A DNA stretch of 64,000 bases from Paraescarpia echinospica (Eukaryota > Annelida > Polychaeta > Sabellida > Siboglinidae): assembly GCA_020002185.1 (NCBI GenBank), contig CM034534.1, positions 18,799,266 to 18,863,265 on the forward strand, given 5' to 3'. The notes beneath the pieces were generated by a model. It worked only from the letters and a program-made list of their open reading frames with translations, did no database searches and had not been told where the DNA came from. Position numbers and translations under genes: made by a program. Shown here in pieces: positions 1 through 60,482 of the stretch; the stretch's first letter is position 1, and the number at the start of each line of letters is the position of its first letter.

Positions 1-1425
1 AATAAGCAAACATTATACCGTTATTTAAAAAAAGGTTCGAGAAACAAGTCAGAGAACTATAGACCAGTGAATTTAACATCGGTTATTTGCAAATTATTAG
101 ACAAACTAATTAAAGACCACATGGTGGATTTTCTTGTTAAACATAACTTGATAAAACCATCTCAACATGGGTTTCTAAAAGCGAGGTCATACTTAACAAA
201 CATTTTATGTTTTTTAAAGATACAGCTAAGTGGATAGACGAGGGATAACCACTAGATATCATCTATTTAGATTTTTAAAAAGCTTTCGACAAAGTGCCAC
301 ATCAAAAATTACTGCTTACACTAAAGGCCCATGGCATAGGAAATGTATAATTAACTGAATAGAAAATAGCTGATTGACAGAATAAAACGTGTAGTAGTTG
401 ATGAGGAGGCTTCAAACTGGAAATCAGTGTTGAGTGGGGTACCACAGGGATCAGTACTGGGACCTATATTATTCTTAATGTATAAAAACGATTTGGACGA
501 TTATATAATAAGCAAGGTGTTGAAATTTGTCGATGATACAGAAGTGTTTAGATGCATTAAAAGTGATGGAGATAGACGGCATTTAAAAGATGATCTTGAC
601 AGGTTGTTCAAATGGTCTGAAAAGTGGCAAATGTTCAATTTTGGGAAATATAAATGCCTCCACACAGTACAAGGGATCGAATATGTAGAATGTACAATGG
701 GGATACTGTACTAAGTACTACTGTAAAAGAAAAGGACTTATGGGTAAACCGTTAGTGTTGATATGAAGTTTTCAGAGCAGTGCGGAATTGTAGCTTCAAA
801 TGGACATCAAATCATTGGATTAATTGGGTGAAATATAGCGTATAAGGAAAAAAGAACTAATAATACCGCTGTACAAAACAATAGTTAGGCCTCATTTAGA
901 ATATTGTATACAAGCGTGGAGGCCATACTGCAAGAATGATTATATGCTAGAAAGAGGAGAGCGACTAAAATGATACAAAAACTGAGCGATCTTTGTTATG
1001 AAAAACGCCTAAAAGAATGTGCTTAAACAACACAAGAGACCAGGAGATTGAGAGGAGATCAGATAGAAGTGTTTAAAATATTGAATGGTCATTAAAATAT
1101 TGATAGAAATATTTTTTCTCACTTAAAAAAAATTGAAAGTCTAGAGAACATTAAGTTACATTAGTAAAGGAGCCGTATTAGATATAAGAAATTTTTCATT
1201 TTTACAAAGGACTGTAAATGAATGGAACCGATTATCTCCTGATTGTGTCGGTGGTTGTAGTGCGAACATGTTTAAAATTAAAACCGACACTTACCTCAGA
1301 AGGGTGGGATACATGTACATCAGATGGTTGGACTCTCGATACGCCTAAGGGCATCTTTGTCCACCTGCCACCTAGAGTTAATTATCTGGGTGGCAATATT
1401 TTTAAATCTTGTTAAATGTTACCCT
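1..1425 (+). mobile_element. CR1-like LINE, reverse-transcriptase 3' half, decayed
   Basis: Frames broken by stops and shifts carry NYRPVNLTSV, KAFDKVPHQK, SGVPQGSVLGPILFLMY, VLKFVDDTEVFR (an altered YADD box), WSEKWQMFNFGKYKCLHT and a C-terminus ending near DTYLRRVGYM at about 1320. It is the same family as the elements at 37.99-45.52 kb. It is truncated by the window edge. Confidence 0.85.
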
Positions 1426-1429
1426 TATG

Positions 1430-2860
1430 TTTGTTATTGTCTCCCGATATGTGATGTTTAACATACTTCTTTCCACGTTTGTTTTTGCGGCTGCTAGCTT
1501 CTTTACCTGGATTGTGAGTGTCCATGTTTCAGCGTCGTATGTCATCGTTGGAAGTACGCATGGGGTGTAGACTTATAACTTCAAGCAGGCTCGAAAGTTT
1601 CCCTTGACGATGGCGAATGCTGTCCAGCCGGCCGTGATTCGTCTTTAAATCTACTTGTCTTGGTTTTTGTCTGTGGTGCTGTATCGCTGTCCCAGGTGGA
1701 CGTAGCTTTCAATATTCTCTGTCTGTGTGGTGTTGATATATACATGTATATTGGTATGTTGTTTCGTAGCATCACTTTTGTTTTCGAAATGTTCATCTTC
1801 AGACCTTGTTCTTCACTTTCATTTTTTGTTCTTGCTGTGCAGTAGCGCATATGAGTATGTCGTCGACGAAATAAAGATGACTGAGATATCCCCCGTCTAT
1901 CCTCACGCCTCTAGTTTCCCAGGTCAATCTTCGGAATATGCTTTCGAACGTTGCCATAAACTGCTTGGGCGATATGGTGTCACCCTGTCGTACTTATTTC
2001 TTGATGTTAATAGTTTTGCTTTCTTTGTGTAGTTGCACTGTCATGGAGCTGTTGGTGTAGATGTCGTTCAGGAGCTCGATGTACACCTCTTCTATCCCCT
2101 GTTCTTGAAGCGAGGCAAGCATTGTTTGAGTTTGCACCTAGTCGAAAGCAGTCTCGTAGTCGACGAACGCGATGCAGAGCGGAAAGTTATATTCTCGGCA
2201 CTTGTGTTCAGTAGGTTTACGACGTGGATGTGGTCTGTCGTTGAGTACTTGCTTCCGAATGCTGCTTGCTCCCGTGGTTGCTTTTAGTTGAGTGTCTTCT
2301 TTAGCCTATTCGTTGATTGATGTTATAAAAATAACCAACTACTCTACCCAGCTTATCGAGAGGTGTCGTCTGTGTGTCTGTCTCGGCCTAGGGTATGTGT
2401 TCTTCTGGCTTTCTTCAGGCTCTTTGAAGTCATAATCGTTTATCGTTTTTTATACGTCCTGATGTCCTCCTTCGTTTTCTGTTTGATGGTCTTGCATATT
2501 TCTGAGTAGTCTATTTGTTTTTACGGTCGCCGTTTTCCGCCATTTCTCGTCGTTTTTTCATCAGCGCTCGTGTTGGTGACAATATTCTTATCTTTACTTG
2601 CTTGTAGACTGCTCTGGCAACACTAAGTAGTCTTGCGGCAATTAGTTGGAGCATCTCTGTGATATTTCCGCTCATGGTATCGATGTCGTGTCGTTCTTGT
2701 AGTGTCTCTAATCGATTTCTCAGTTCGATATTTTTTTCTTATTTGTGTGGTATCTACTCTTGTTGGTATCTTGTTTATCAACTTCTCCGATAGTTTAATC
2801 CAGGTTCCTCCGAACGAGAGTCCGGCACTTTAACCACTCGCCCACTGCGGCGGATATAAA
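1430..2860 (-). mobile_element. RTE-like LINE fragment, inverted
   Basis: Read on the minus strand it gives CIAFVDYETAFD, VRQGDTISPKQF, GGYLSHLYFVDDILICA and YDAETWTLT in broken frames. These are typical of RTE/BovB-type reverse transcriptases, with FADD replaced by FVDD. There is no intact ORF. Confidence 0.75.
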
Positions 2861-3309
2861 TATGGGGTGCAGAACCCGAGTGGTTATAGGCTAAAAAAAA
2901 CTCTTATTGCACATCAGGGAGAGCTCTGTCGGCAACATTTGATGTTCTAAAATAACCAACTTCACCCCTCTTGATGCTTCGAAAATAGCGCGGATCCGGG
3001 TGAATATGGGGGTTATCATTCTTGAAAGAGCGTTACATGGTATTGAGTTGTATCCATTTTGCGGATGCATGGTATGTTTTGCATGTACACAATTTGCCAG
3101 GATTGACCTGATGGTGTGAATATTTTCAACGGTTTTCTGATCCTCGAAGGACGTGCAGTTAGACATTTTGTGAGCCCCATTAGTTAAGTTGCAGGGGGTG
3201 ACGAGTAGCTGCGACACCACAAGTTAACTCGTACGTCCACCCCTGTAATTATAGTAACATTAATAACTAGATGACATTGTTATACTATCAAATGTTTGTG
3301 TGACGCCAG

Positions 3310-16722
<13,413 letters not shown>

Positions 16723-17132
16723 GCGCCGTCGAAAGCTGAACACGAAAATAATGCAGTAATATGTGAGGAAGGATATTATAGAATGGGCGGCAGACAAACT
16801 GAGACGTCCAACTAGAAGATATAAATTAATATAAACAAGTTAATGCAATCTAGCGGAATATACTACGTGAGATTAGAAACAAATATCAGTATTTACTCAC
16901 GATCGCCAAGATCAAGCGTGAACATTTGGAGTCAACTCAACACGCATTTTAACCAACGTATATTTGCATCAGCTAAGTAACTATATTAAGACAACATTAC
17001 GTCTTCGTTGCTGCAAAACATATTGGTAGTTATGCAAATTGGAAGGGAAATATACGAAGAAACAGTAATTTCCATTTGACATCTACTTAATTGAGTGTAA
17101 CGTATACTGTTTGTCGATACTATGCTAGATAA

Positions 17133-17133
<1 letters not shown>

Positions 17134-17215
<82 letters not shown>

Positions 17216-17241
17216 TGAGTGTGTATGTGAGTGTGTGTGTT
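17134..17241. repeat. GT microsatellite downstream of gene A
   Basis: About 100 bp of GT with a few GA and TA interruptions. At the equivalent place gene B (56646-56683) has a GC/GT tract. Confidence 0.93.
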
Positions 17242-17574
17242 TGATTATTCGTAGAAGTATATATTGTTTATGTTGCAATCTTCTTCCCATCATACATATT
17301 GCAGAGACTGTATGTGTGAACTGCACATGTTTCACCAAACGTAGTTTTCTGACTAATGCCTCCATTACCAACGTTTGTATTTCGCGTTTGTTTGTTTCTT
17401 ATGCTGCTGAAATGTTACTCTCGGCGATTCTCACTCTCAATTTGTGAATGGTGTTGTCACGTTTTATTTTCGTTAAAATATGTACATTTTTAAAGGTTGT
17501 AACTACTTGATAACACTGTTGTATTAATCGCAACAATGGACATGTTTGACCGGGCAGTCGTATATCATATGGCA

Positions 17575-18590
17575 TTTATGTTCTTACTCAAAAATTGTGT
17601 TTAATATGCCCGTAATAATGTTCGCAATTTGAAAGGTTCGTCCCAATAGCATGTCCAAATAGTAAACAAACTAACTTTAATACCAGTACGACCGAGTTGG
17701 TATGCATGAACTGCAATACCTTAGTGTAGGAAATATTCGATTTTACCTCAAACTAATTGCAACAAAAGGCATTTTTGCTGTTTCTTACCCAGAATGGTGT
17801 CCTTAACCGCCAAGAAAGTACTAAGAAGTCCTAGCCCGGGAACATCCCTAAAACATCGAAAAACAAAATGGCCGCCAAAAATCATATTATTGCCCACAAC
17901 TATGGTTTTAAGTGAGATAGATTCATGATTTAATGATTGATTATAATGTTTTCGACTTCATAGAATCCAATAAATAAAATACAGATTTTGTTTGAATATT
18001 CTGTGAAGGCCATTGGTGGAAAGTGAAACCCATTCGATGCTATATGATGCAGCAAAACACAAATACTGATTTAACATTTTCAAATATTCATTGTATCTTT
18101 CACGACAACATGTCTGCAGCATATTATGTGTTACTTAAAGAAAAATCTGCAAACATACGTCTTATAATGAGAGGTGAACAGACTGGATTCACAATTACAC
18201 CACATTCACTATCCACGGGAGACGTCTAGGCCTAGTTAGTATAGCAGATGACTGCATTATTTTTATGAATCGTGCCTTTTTTAATAAAAGAACGAAACTT
18301 GGCACATATATTTAGACCCCGGGGTATATCCGAATTTGCCCTGGATGTCATTGTCGCCCATTTTTAAAATGCCTGCCAAACTAATCATCCTCATATCTTG
18401 AGAACTCATACAACCGTCATCTTGTGCTCCCCGATTTCAATTTTATTCTTTCGTATGTTTTGTTCTTCTTTTTCTTCTTCTTATTATTATTTGTTTTATC
18501 TTTTTTATTAACTACAGTTTTTAACTATTTTGTTAAAAGTAAGTGCAATGTGAACAGCATTGATTTAGTTTACCCTTCTTGCTACCATTG
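17575..18590. other. Unassigned sequence downstream of gene A
   Basis: Gene A/B homology pauses at about 17575 (57115 in B) and resumes briefly at 18587 (TTGGCAATTGTTACATTACA). The roughly 1 kb between looks like an insertion in A. I recognise no gene or element in it. Confidence 0.4.
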
Positions 18591-18659
18591 GCAATTGTTA
18601 CATTACACTTTTGCAGGTCCGGCCACCAAAATAATAAACGTCACGCAGATATAGTTTTT

Positions 18660-19155
18660 TGTCTGATGTACCCCTGGAAATAACTTTCTTAACAGTGACC
18701 ATTTGGCAGAAAAGGGCCATCCATCCCTCAGTAAATATAACTCACACACCTACAACGAAATCTCTAAGTCTGCTAAAACTGGAAGATATCTTCACTCGTC
18801 AATGTTTGATGTTCTTTCATAAATTTGTACATAAACGTGTTCCGAAATTTTTTCAAACGGTATTTTTACAAAATGCTACATATCATGATTATCCCACAAG
18901 GCAAAGTCTTCAAATTATCATCCCATGTATTCATACATCGAGAGCCAGAAAATGTATTAGATATTACCTACCAACTTTACAATGCCACCCTGCCTTTTGG
19001 ATAAAATATACACACATAGCCTCTTTGGTTTTTCTACATACACCAATCAATACTTATTTGCACTTTACAAAGATACTTGCATGGACACAAACTGCGACAT
19101 ATGCACTTAGCCTACCAACATATATCTCGTACTGTCTTTCGATCTTTAATCACAT
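18660..19155 (+). mobile_element. LINE 3'-end fragment
   Basis: The 177-codon frame at 18659-19192 includes KLEDIFTRQCLMFFHKFVHK, RVPKFFQTVF and ARKCIRYYLPTL. This style is typical of the C-terminal region of retrotransposon reverse transcriptases. It is probably not a cellular gene. Confidence 0.55.
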
Positions 19156-19199
19156 GCATATCTTTAACTTAAATATCATGGTCATGAACTAAAATAGCG

Positions 19200-20059
19200 C
19201 CACCTAGCGGAGTTTTGAGGAACTAACCAGTTGACCTTTGACATTGACATATATATATGTATTTGACCTTTATATTTGACCTTAACCAATCTATTTGGCA
19301 TTTGATCTTTGACCTTGACCCATATATTTGGCATTTGATCTTTGACCTTCCACTTCCACCGCGCCTCGCCATTGCCCGCGCTGATTAACATAGTATACTA
19401 CTGACGTACTGTGTTAGGGTATAAGTGATGGTGTCCAGCAACCTAGTCGATGTTATGTGCCAGAAAGCAATACAGGTCATATACGCTGACGACATCGAGT
19501 GGCAGTACCGCGGTAACGAAATTCATACTGAGGGGGCTACCGGAGCTTCAGCACCACTGAAAAATTTCCCCCGCCGGGCCGCGGCACATCTTCACATCTT
19601 CCATCCCCTTGTGGCTGTATCGGTTGGTTCGTCTGTGACATCAGAAGAGGAGGGGGGAGAGTGGTTATGAGGGGGGCGGTGTTGGAAATGTTTCGCCGCT
19701 GCGCTGCTGTAACTTCAGCTTCTCCGTTGTCTCGGCTGTGAGCTCATGACATCCGAACACGGGGAGGAGGGGATCAGTGGTGTTGAAAGTTTATTTTTTA
19801 CGTCGCGCAGCTGCGGTCAATTTACCAGGGGGTGCTTTGCAAAAAAGTGTCGCCGCCGCGCCGCCTATTACTGGGAGGGGGGCAGAAAACTATATCTGCC
19901 CTCCAATTGCACAAAACTTTCACAGTCGAAAAAAGTACAATTTCGCGCGCAGGTAAAGGAAACGTTAGCGTGGCTGGAGGCAATCAACACACTGCCATAA
20001 TACAATTATGTTTGATTGCTGCATGTGCTAATATATACTTTTTGGGGCACGCATTGCAA
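19200..20059. other. Unassigned, partly GC-rich sequence
   Basis: It starts with TGACCTTTGACCTT-type repeats (19225-19350), then about 600 bp of GC-rich sequence with two short frames (19425-19670, 19746-20000) that I do not recognise. It may be an unknown repeat. Confidence 0.4.
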
Positions 20060-20535
20060 GACTGAATTTATACAAATATGGAATCGCAACAGCCATTCAT
20101 CTTCATACCTCTGGCGCCCGGTAATACACCCAAAGGATAAAGTGGAGCCAGAAGAACAGTGCGAACTGGTTTGTCAAATACCATGCAAGAACTGCGGTGG
20201 TGGGAAATGGGAATATTGTTCAAAACGAGACATGAGAAACAGAAAGGATGTTGACAACGCAAATAAGAGTAACACACGAGAAGCGAGAACAAGGATCTAT
20301 GAGGGCCATCAACAAATCCGCCCCCACGGACCACGCAACAACAGAAAAACACACGATAGACTGGGAAGGGGCAGAAATAATCATAAGGAAGCCAACATAA
20401 GAACACGAAACATAAAAGTAGCCGTATGGACCAGAAAGGCCAAAACACCAGTCAATCGAGAGAGGGGAATTACGAACTATCGCACTCAAACTGTTTGTAG
20501 AAAAATTATGTTTGACTTTACCTAACTCGCTTCTT
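20060..20535 (+). mobile_element. Penelope-like element C-terminal remnant
   Basis: Broken frames include VCQIPCKNCGGG, KDVDNANKSN, HTIDWEGAE, NIKVAVWTRKAKTPVNRE and a YELSH-like end. These resemble the GIY-YIG-type C-terminus of Penelope-like retroelements. The GIY-YIG core itself is disrupted. Confidence 0.5.
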
Positions 20536-21536
20536 TTATTCATCTTGTTCTCCGTTCCGACACCTGTTCATTAACTCGGCCTCCTTCTAGTCAACAGCGG
20601 CCACATGTAAACTTAGAACGTTATGGTTGCCGAGAGTTTGTTTTTGCTGGTCAGACATTGTAGAACTCTCTGCCTCTAGAATTGCATGCAAATGTGAACA
20701 TTAGGCAATTTAAGAAACTACTGAAAATATTTATTTTCTCGAACTAATATAGTTTGACGTAATCTAACATTTGTATTATGTATACATACAGTTTTAATGA
20801 GTTATTGGTTTTATGTCAGTAAGCATGTGTTTTTCGTAGGTACTCAATTTATTTTGTATAATTTTGTCAGTATTTGTAGCTTCTTATATTCAGTCTGTTT
20901 AGTGTTTTAACGCTTTGATAATCATTACTTTATTATTTCGATTTATCCGTCATGTTAAAACAAATAATTTTCATTATATATCAATTACGTATAATTTAGT
21001 TTTATTGTAATGCATAAACACTTTTGAACGGGACATTAGCCCCGGAGTTGATTGTGTATCAATACAGTTTTATTATTATAATCATAGTTTAATTTTTGGT
21101 CATGTTATCTGTATTTAATGATTAGTGACCCATAATTTCATATTTCTGCTGCGTCTGGTGACGAACATATTTGCCGATGCGATTTTCTGCATACTGGTAT
21201 GCAATATGCGTTGCAGAATCTCACAGTTTAGAAAATGTCCCATATTCAAGTACACGTCTAATAATAACACCACAGCATGGTGTGTTTCATGCTGATGAAT
21301 TGGCTTGCTTTATTTCATTCTCGTTACCAAAGCTGGAAATGTTTATTTGCACCGCATAAACACATTAAACCTAATGTAGGCCATAAACCAACGCGACATA
21401 ACAACTGCTGTTGCAATTAGTATAATTGATGATGGCGCCATTTATTCAGCGTCGACGGCTATAACATGTGAATCCGGTGCGAATTTGTCGCACAATTTCC
21501 TGCAGTTTCGCAGCGAATATTGTTTAGTTTGACGAC
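20536..21536. other. 5' flank of gene B
   Basis: AT-rich. The last 120 bp or so (GTCGACGGCTATAACATGT onwards) resemble the sequence before the gene C exon 1 remnant at about 60235, so they may be conserved promoter or 5' UTR. No TATA box stands out. Confidence 0.4.
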
Positions 21537-56318
<34,782 letters not shown>

Positions 56319-56645
56319 AAGAGATGTATTGATATAAAAAGCTAAGGCAATCTAGCGGAAAATACTACGTGATATAAGAAACAAATGTCATTATTTACTG
56401 AAACTCGCCAAGATCAAGTTTGAACATTTGGAGTCAACTCAGCACGCGTTTTAACCAACATATATTTGCATCATCTACATAACTATTGTGAAACGACATT
56501 ACTTCTTCGGTCTTCGTTGCTGCCAAACATATTGGTAGTGCTGCAAACTGGAAAGGAAATGTTCGAAGAAACTGCCATATTCATTTGACATCAACATAAT
56601 TGAATATAAGGTATACTGTTTGTCGATACAATGCTAGAGAAATGG

Positions 56646-56683
56646 GTGTGCGCGCGCGCGCGCGCGCGCGTGTGTGTGTGTGT
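56646..56683. repeat. CG then GT alternating tract
   Basis: About 24 bp of pure CG alternation followed by GT, in the 3' flank of gene B. It is a strong Z-DNA-type sequence. Confidence 0.92.
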
Positions 56684-57267
56684 TTTATTATTCGTAGAAG
56701 TATATATTGTTTATGTTGCAATCTTCTTCTCATCATACATATTGCAGAGACTGTATGTGCGAAGTGCACATGTTTCACTAAGATGGAGCAGAAGGTGTAA
56801 TCAACTGCATTGATGGTCTCGCACATCTGCACAGGTCTTGTTTTCGATTTAACCTTGAATCATAATAATAAGTATAGCGTTTTACCAAATGTAGTTTTCT
56901 GACTTACGCCTCGATTACCAAAATTTGTATCTCGCGTTCCGTTGTTTCTGGTGCTGCTGAAATGTTCTTCTCGGCGATTCTCACCTTTAGCAATTTGTAT
57001 ATTGAGTTGTCACTTATTATTGTTGTTAAAATGTGTACATATTTAAAAGTTGTCACTACTTGATAATACTGTTTATTATTAGCAGCAAAGTGGTTGACCG
57101 GGCTGTCGTATTTGGCAATTGGTACATTACACTTTTGCAAAATTACCGGTCGCCAGGTCCGGCAATAATGTAATCCATCAGCACATAATAATAGTGTCTT
57201 ATTTAAAATTGACGCACTAATATTAATAAACGAGTTTTGTTAAATTGAATGTTGTAGTTGTTGTCTT

Positions 57268-58335
<1,068 letters not shown>

Positions 58336-59531
58336 TACATTTGGCGTACTGATTGAAGATGTAAGGTCCAGATGCCTGACCGCTCAGCTTACAAAAGCTT
58401 CACAGGATATCCATCGTGTTCAGATATTTCACTCAGGTTACTGTATATGCCCAATTGTAATTTCTTTCTGTCATTTAGTCTACTTTGTATTATCTCAAAC
58501 GCCTCTGCTTCACACATCTTCCTCGGATAAGGTGGCAAACACCCGCACCCATACAGTTCACTCTTGTGTTGCTGTTAGGTCAATCGTGACAGTAGCAGTC
58601 TCTTTGGTTGGTATTAGCACATTGTTTGCTTTAAAGGTCACAAATATTTAGTTTGAGAACCATTCGTTTGAGATAACTGACAATTGGGTGAAATTGGATA
58701 ATTGTCAAACCAATGCTATCCAATAGGTATATAAGGTTTTGACGAATGTGAGGACCAGAGTGATATGGTTTTGCGTTGTCTGATCTGACACAAATGTTAG
58801 TGTAGAGTAGATGCACGATGGATCACTGGGATCAAGGTCAGTTATTGGTAGGGACATTACAGAAGCCTGCTTTGGGTGTTGGACATGATACAGCGTCTGT
58901 AACTTACCGGACGACGCTGGTGTAGTGGAGCGAAGAAGTCGGGAGCTCTACTAAATAACATGAACTCTAACTAGATCTGCCAATGTCTTATCATAGTAGA
59001 GCAGCTGTTTAAATATATTCTGGCTTATAACTACTAATTTACGACTGCTGAAAGTATTTTTATTAATCCCTTTTTATACATGAAAAGTTTGCGGGAAGAA
59101 CATGTACAATACGGAAACCACAGTGTCAGCCACACAATAAACACTAACAGTCGATACGGGTACCTGTAGTGTACTGTTACCATATACACAACAACACAAC
59201 ATACGGCGGCAATAAACAACGATCGTTACGACACACGTGTTCTACAAAAAGAGTTTGGCCATCCGCCTAGTCTGCCACACCCTAAAGCCGACCCTGTCTG
59301 ATAGTAAAGATGTGGAGACATATTGGTATTGAGCAGCCATGTTGTAATTATGCAAATGACCTTTATTCCAATCAAATATTGTATGATATTGGAAATTCAT
59401 CCTTGTATCAAATACCTTATTCTATTATTTGAAATCACCCAAGTATGTCATCAGACAGCAGAGACCTTGCAACATTTTGATTGCTGGTGGCCATATTAGT
59501 TTGATGCAAATTAGAAAAACTTCCCTTTTAG
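58336..59531. other. Intergenic, no gene seen
   Basis: It lies between the G/T repeat and a SINE. Short frames on both strands show no recognisable family. Confidence 0.4.
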
Positions 59532-59842
59532 ACCGCGGTGGCGCCGTGTATAGAGCATAGTACTCTCAGTCGAGAGAACCCGAGTTCGAACCATGTGCTG
59601 CTGTGTCGAACCTAGGGCAAGTTCGTTCACTCTACGTTGTTCCAGTTCACTTAGCTGTATGAACGAATAAATGTATGTGGACAGTGGTAGATATTTGTAT
59701 ACGAATAGTATTCGCTCAGTAATTGCAGCGTAGCTATATGCTTCCCGAAAAGTCGAGGTGTTCGATTGTATAGGTACGCCAGGGAGGAAAGTTAATGCTT
59801 TAAGCAGTCTTAGAGACTAGATATTTTGCGATATAATAACTT
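59532..59842 (+). mobile_element. tRNA-derived SINE between genes B and C
   Basis: It has the head GGTGGCGCCGTGTATAGAGCA, the B-box GAGTTCGAACC, the body TTCACTTAGCTGTATGAACG, and the tail GCTTTAAGCAGTCTTAGAGA. Confidence 0.75.
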
Positions 59843-60362
59843 ACCTTTATCTATACTTTGTCCCCTGCAAGCATATATTAGGATTTCAAGTACACACACA
59901 CACACTCGCACGCGCGCGACCACACACATGCACGCAAGCACACAACACAACATGACCCCTATTCAAATTAGCAATACACCTAAGACGGTAACACCGTGGG
60001 ATGATGCGATTCAATCTGACAAAACACCATGCAGTGTAACTTCCTTCACGATTTCCCAGCATTTGTTATGATTATTTGTTTTATATTTACGTTACCAGAA
60101 GGAGTAGGCATTAAAATATATATTTCGAAAATGTATCTCTTAAAATAATAAACCATAACAGCAGTTGTTGCAATGACTGTACAATAACTCTGCTAACCAC
60201 AAAGTTTTGACCGTGCATCGCGTCGACCATTTAATCAATGTCGACGGCTATGTCATGTAACATTGTGTGCCAATGATGTATTTGTCCCACAGTTGCGCCC
60301 GTTTTCTCGCTGAGAATAGAGTCTATTTTTTTGGCATAGCGCTATCTCGCACTGACACTGAG

Positions 60363-60482
60363 CAGAAGGTATGGAGGCCAGGACACGCAACTAGAAAACG
60401 GAGATAACTCGAATCAGAGAATTGAACGTTGGATTCGCGTTTGGCAGGCGTTTTGTAAAACTATCACTTTCCACGGGCTACG
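60363..60482 (+). pseudogene. Gene C: degraded exon 1 of a third DEG/ENaC copy
   Basis: One frame reads VWQAFCKTITFHGLRR. This matches the HG-motif end of gene B exon 1 (AWQTFCETTTFHGLRN) at both protein and DNA level (TTTCCACGGGCTACGA). Similarity extends upstream to about 60235, including a shared GTCGACGGCTAT block that gene B has at 21452. The reading frame upstream of the motif is damaged. A LINE begins right after the motif, and the splice donor is missing. TM1 and later exons are not in the window. Confidence 0.65.

Noticed and set aside
17969..17978. AATAAA as the poly(A) signal of gene A (and 57225-57230 for gene B)
   Set aside because: They lie about 1.25 and 0.9 kb after the stops in AT-rich DNA where AATAAA is common by chance. 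There is no supporting evidence.
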